64,000 bases of DNA. Origin: Candidatus Lernaella stagnicola (GTDB taxonomy: Bacteria > Lernaellota > Lernaellaia > Lernaellales > Lernaellaceae). Both the position numbers and the translations under genes were made by a program. Positions 63,106-64,000 of the stretch are shown piece by piece. The stretch is from the NCBI GenBank assembly GCA_030765525.1, contig JAVCCK010000027.1, positions 300,910 through 364,909 on the forward strand, read 5' to 3'. Positions within the stretch are counted from its first letter, which is position 1. Every line of letters begins with the position of its first letter. The notes under the pieces are model-generated. The model had not been told where the DNA came from. It did no database searches and saw nothing but the letters and a program-made list of their open reading frames with translations.

Positions 63106-64000
63106 GTGCCGCACCGCTTGGCTGCCTTCATTTACGATCGCGCGTGGTGGATCATCGCCGCCTGTCTTCTGGTGACACTGGGGATGGCGTCGCGGCTACC
63201 GCTTTTGGAAGTAAAGGACACCGTCGAGCATTTCTTTTTGGATGGCGACCCCAGCCTGAATTACTACCACCGTTTTTTAGACCAATTTGAGTCGGACGAG
63301 TTTTTCCTCGTGGCGTTCGCAACCCAGGACGCCTACGGCGAAGAGACGTTGGCGGTCGTCCGCGATCTGACCGCGCGCCTCGAGAAGATCGAGAACATCG
63401 AGCAGGTCATCAGCTTGACCAATGTCGATGACATCCGGTCCAGCGGCGATGAACTCGACGTGGCGCCCTTGATCGGCGACCGAAGCCTGAACGCGGCGGA
63501 GCGGGCCGACGTTCTTCAGCGCGCCCAGCGCAACCCGATGATCGTGGGCAGCATCGTCGCGCCCGACGGCCGTGCCGTGGCCGTGTTCGGCCGCACCAAG
63601 CGCATCCCCGACGACTCGCAATACCGCAAGGCGCTCACGGCCGAGGTGTACGAAGCGATTGCGGCGGCGGTTCCCAAAGACACGCGCGCCTTCGCGGCGG
63701 GCGGGCCGGTTTTCTACACCGAATACGTGCAGTTCGTGCAGCGGGACTTAAGAACCTTCACGCCGCTGAGCATGGCGGTGCTGTCGCTGCTGATGATTGT
63801 CGTGTATCGCAAATGGCGCGCCGTGTGGCTGCCGATGGTGTGCATTTTGATCGCGCTGATTTGGACGCTCGGCGTGCTGCAACTGATGAACCGCTCGCTG
63901 AATCTGGTCACGAACATCATCCCGCCGCTCGTGCTGGTCATCGGCCTGGCGGTGATCGTACACGTGCTCAACCGGTACGAAGAGGCGTATCGACGCATCG
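63106..64000 (+). CDS. RND/MMPL-family exporter, 3' truncated by the window
   Basis: GTG 63106 with GGGGGA five bases upstream; frame open to the window end (298 codons). N-terminal TM helix WWIIAACLLVTLGMA, then a periplasmic porter region (DTVEHFFLDGDPSLNYYHRFLDQFESDEFFLVAFATQD, NIEQVISLTNVDDIR, VFGRTKRIPDD, RAFAAGGPVFYTEYVQFVQRDLRTFTPLS). TM2-TM4 start at AVLSLLMIVVYRKWRAVWLP, then LNLVTNIIPPLVLVIGLAVIVHVLNRYEE. That is the MMPL/HpnN-like half of an RND permease. Cargo, probably lipid or hydrophobic, unknown. Confidence 0.87.
   Translation, partial: MPHRLAAFIYDRAWWIIAACLLVTLGMASRLPLLEVKDTVEHFFLDGDPSLNYYHRFLDQFESDEFFLVAFATQDAYGEETLAVVRDLTARLEKIENIEQVISLTNVDDIRSSGDELDVAPLIGDRSLNAAERADVLQRAQRNPMIVGSIVAPDGRAVAVFGRTKRIPDDSQYRKALTAEVYEAIAAAVPKDTRAFAAGGPVFYTEYVQFVQRDLRTFTPLSMAVLSLLMIVVYRKWRAVWLPMVCILIALIWTLGVLQLMNRSLNLVTNIIPPLVLVIGLAVIVHVLNRYEEAYRRI

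Overview
The window is chromosomal DNA from a GC-rich, free-living Gram-negative bacterium. Evidence: lipobox signal peptides, TonB receptors, TAT and c-type cytochrome export, a sigma54 regulator, and ECF sigma/anti-sigma pairs. The most striking lineage trait is the many secreted proteins carrying long Asp/Asn runs, just after the lipobox Cys or in front of a Cys-containing C-terminus. With a cytochrome c3/HybA/NrfD-type redox operon this suggests a deltaproteobacteria-like lineage (Myxococcota, Desulfobacterota or an uncultivated relative); this placement is inference. No rRNA, tRNA, CRISPR array, phage gene or transposase was seen.

Bases 1-24.8k: a 5'-truncated radical SAM gene convergent with a glycerate-kinase-like gene; an Asp-rich beta-propeller lipoprotein; an ECF sigma / zinc anti-sigma / DUF255 thioredoxin group; an acyl-CoA operon (CoA-transferase-GNAT, ADP-forming acyl-CoA synthetase, BioD/DRTGG phosphotransacetylase-like protein); a complete CUT1-type ABC importer; an Asp-rich lipoprotein with a duplicated domain; a histidine kinase / NtrC regulator / archaemetzincin operon; and a secreted GPI-phospholipase-D-like protein.

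Bases 24.9k-32.1k: two lipoproteins that appear to share a repeat domain with the 17 kb lipoprotein. The larger ends in two CxxCH haem motifs and overlaps a TonB-dependent receptor. I consider this the best candidate for an undescribed surface uptake or electron-transfer system. A GH3-like lipoprotein follows.

Bases 32.1k-39.5k: a minus-strand membrane redox operon (micropeptide, two membrane-anchored GcvH-like proteins without the lipoyl lysine, tetrahaem cytochrome, HybA-like FeS protein, NrfD). Next to it is a mosaic scar: truncated SafE-like and CcoI-like fragments head to head, an AT-rich PD-(D/E)xK nuclease-like gene, and small oxidase-like membrane proteins, one without a start codon.

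Bases 39.5k-50.1k: an ILVBL-like ThDP lyase, a palindromic (REP-like) repeat cluster, a micropeptide, and a nickel/cobalt-type importer operon (CbiM-Q-O with a NikL-like protein, a His-rich lipoprotein and a TonB receptor with EF-hand-like repeats), divergent from a NarX/NarL-type two-component pair.

Bases 50.1k-64k: a non-coding region with strong inverted repeats, an LpqC/PHB-depolymerase-like esterase, a DUF2804 protein, a diguanylate cyclase, pseG-pseI, a run of secreted Asp-rich proteins (TIM-barrel-like, GH172/DUF2961, endonuclease/exonuclease/phosphatase), a YceI pseudogene, an alpha/beta hydrolase, an orphan Asp-rich tail and the 5' end of an RND/MMPL exporter.
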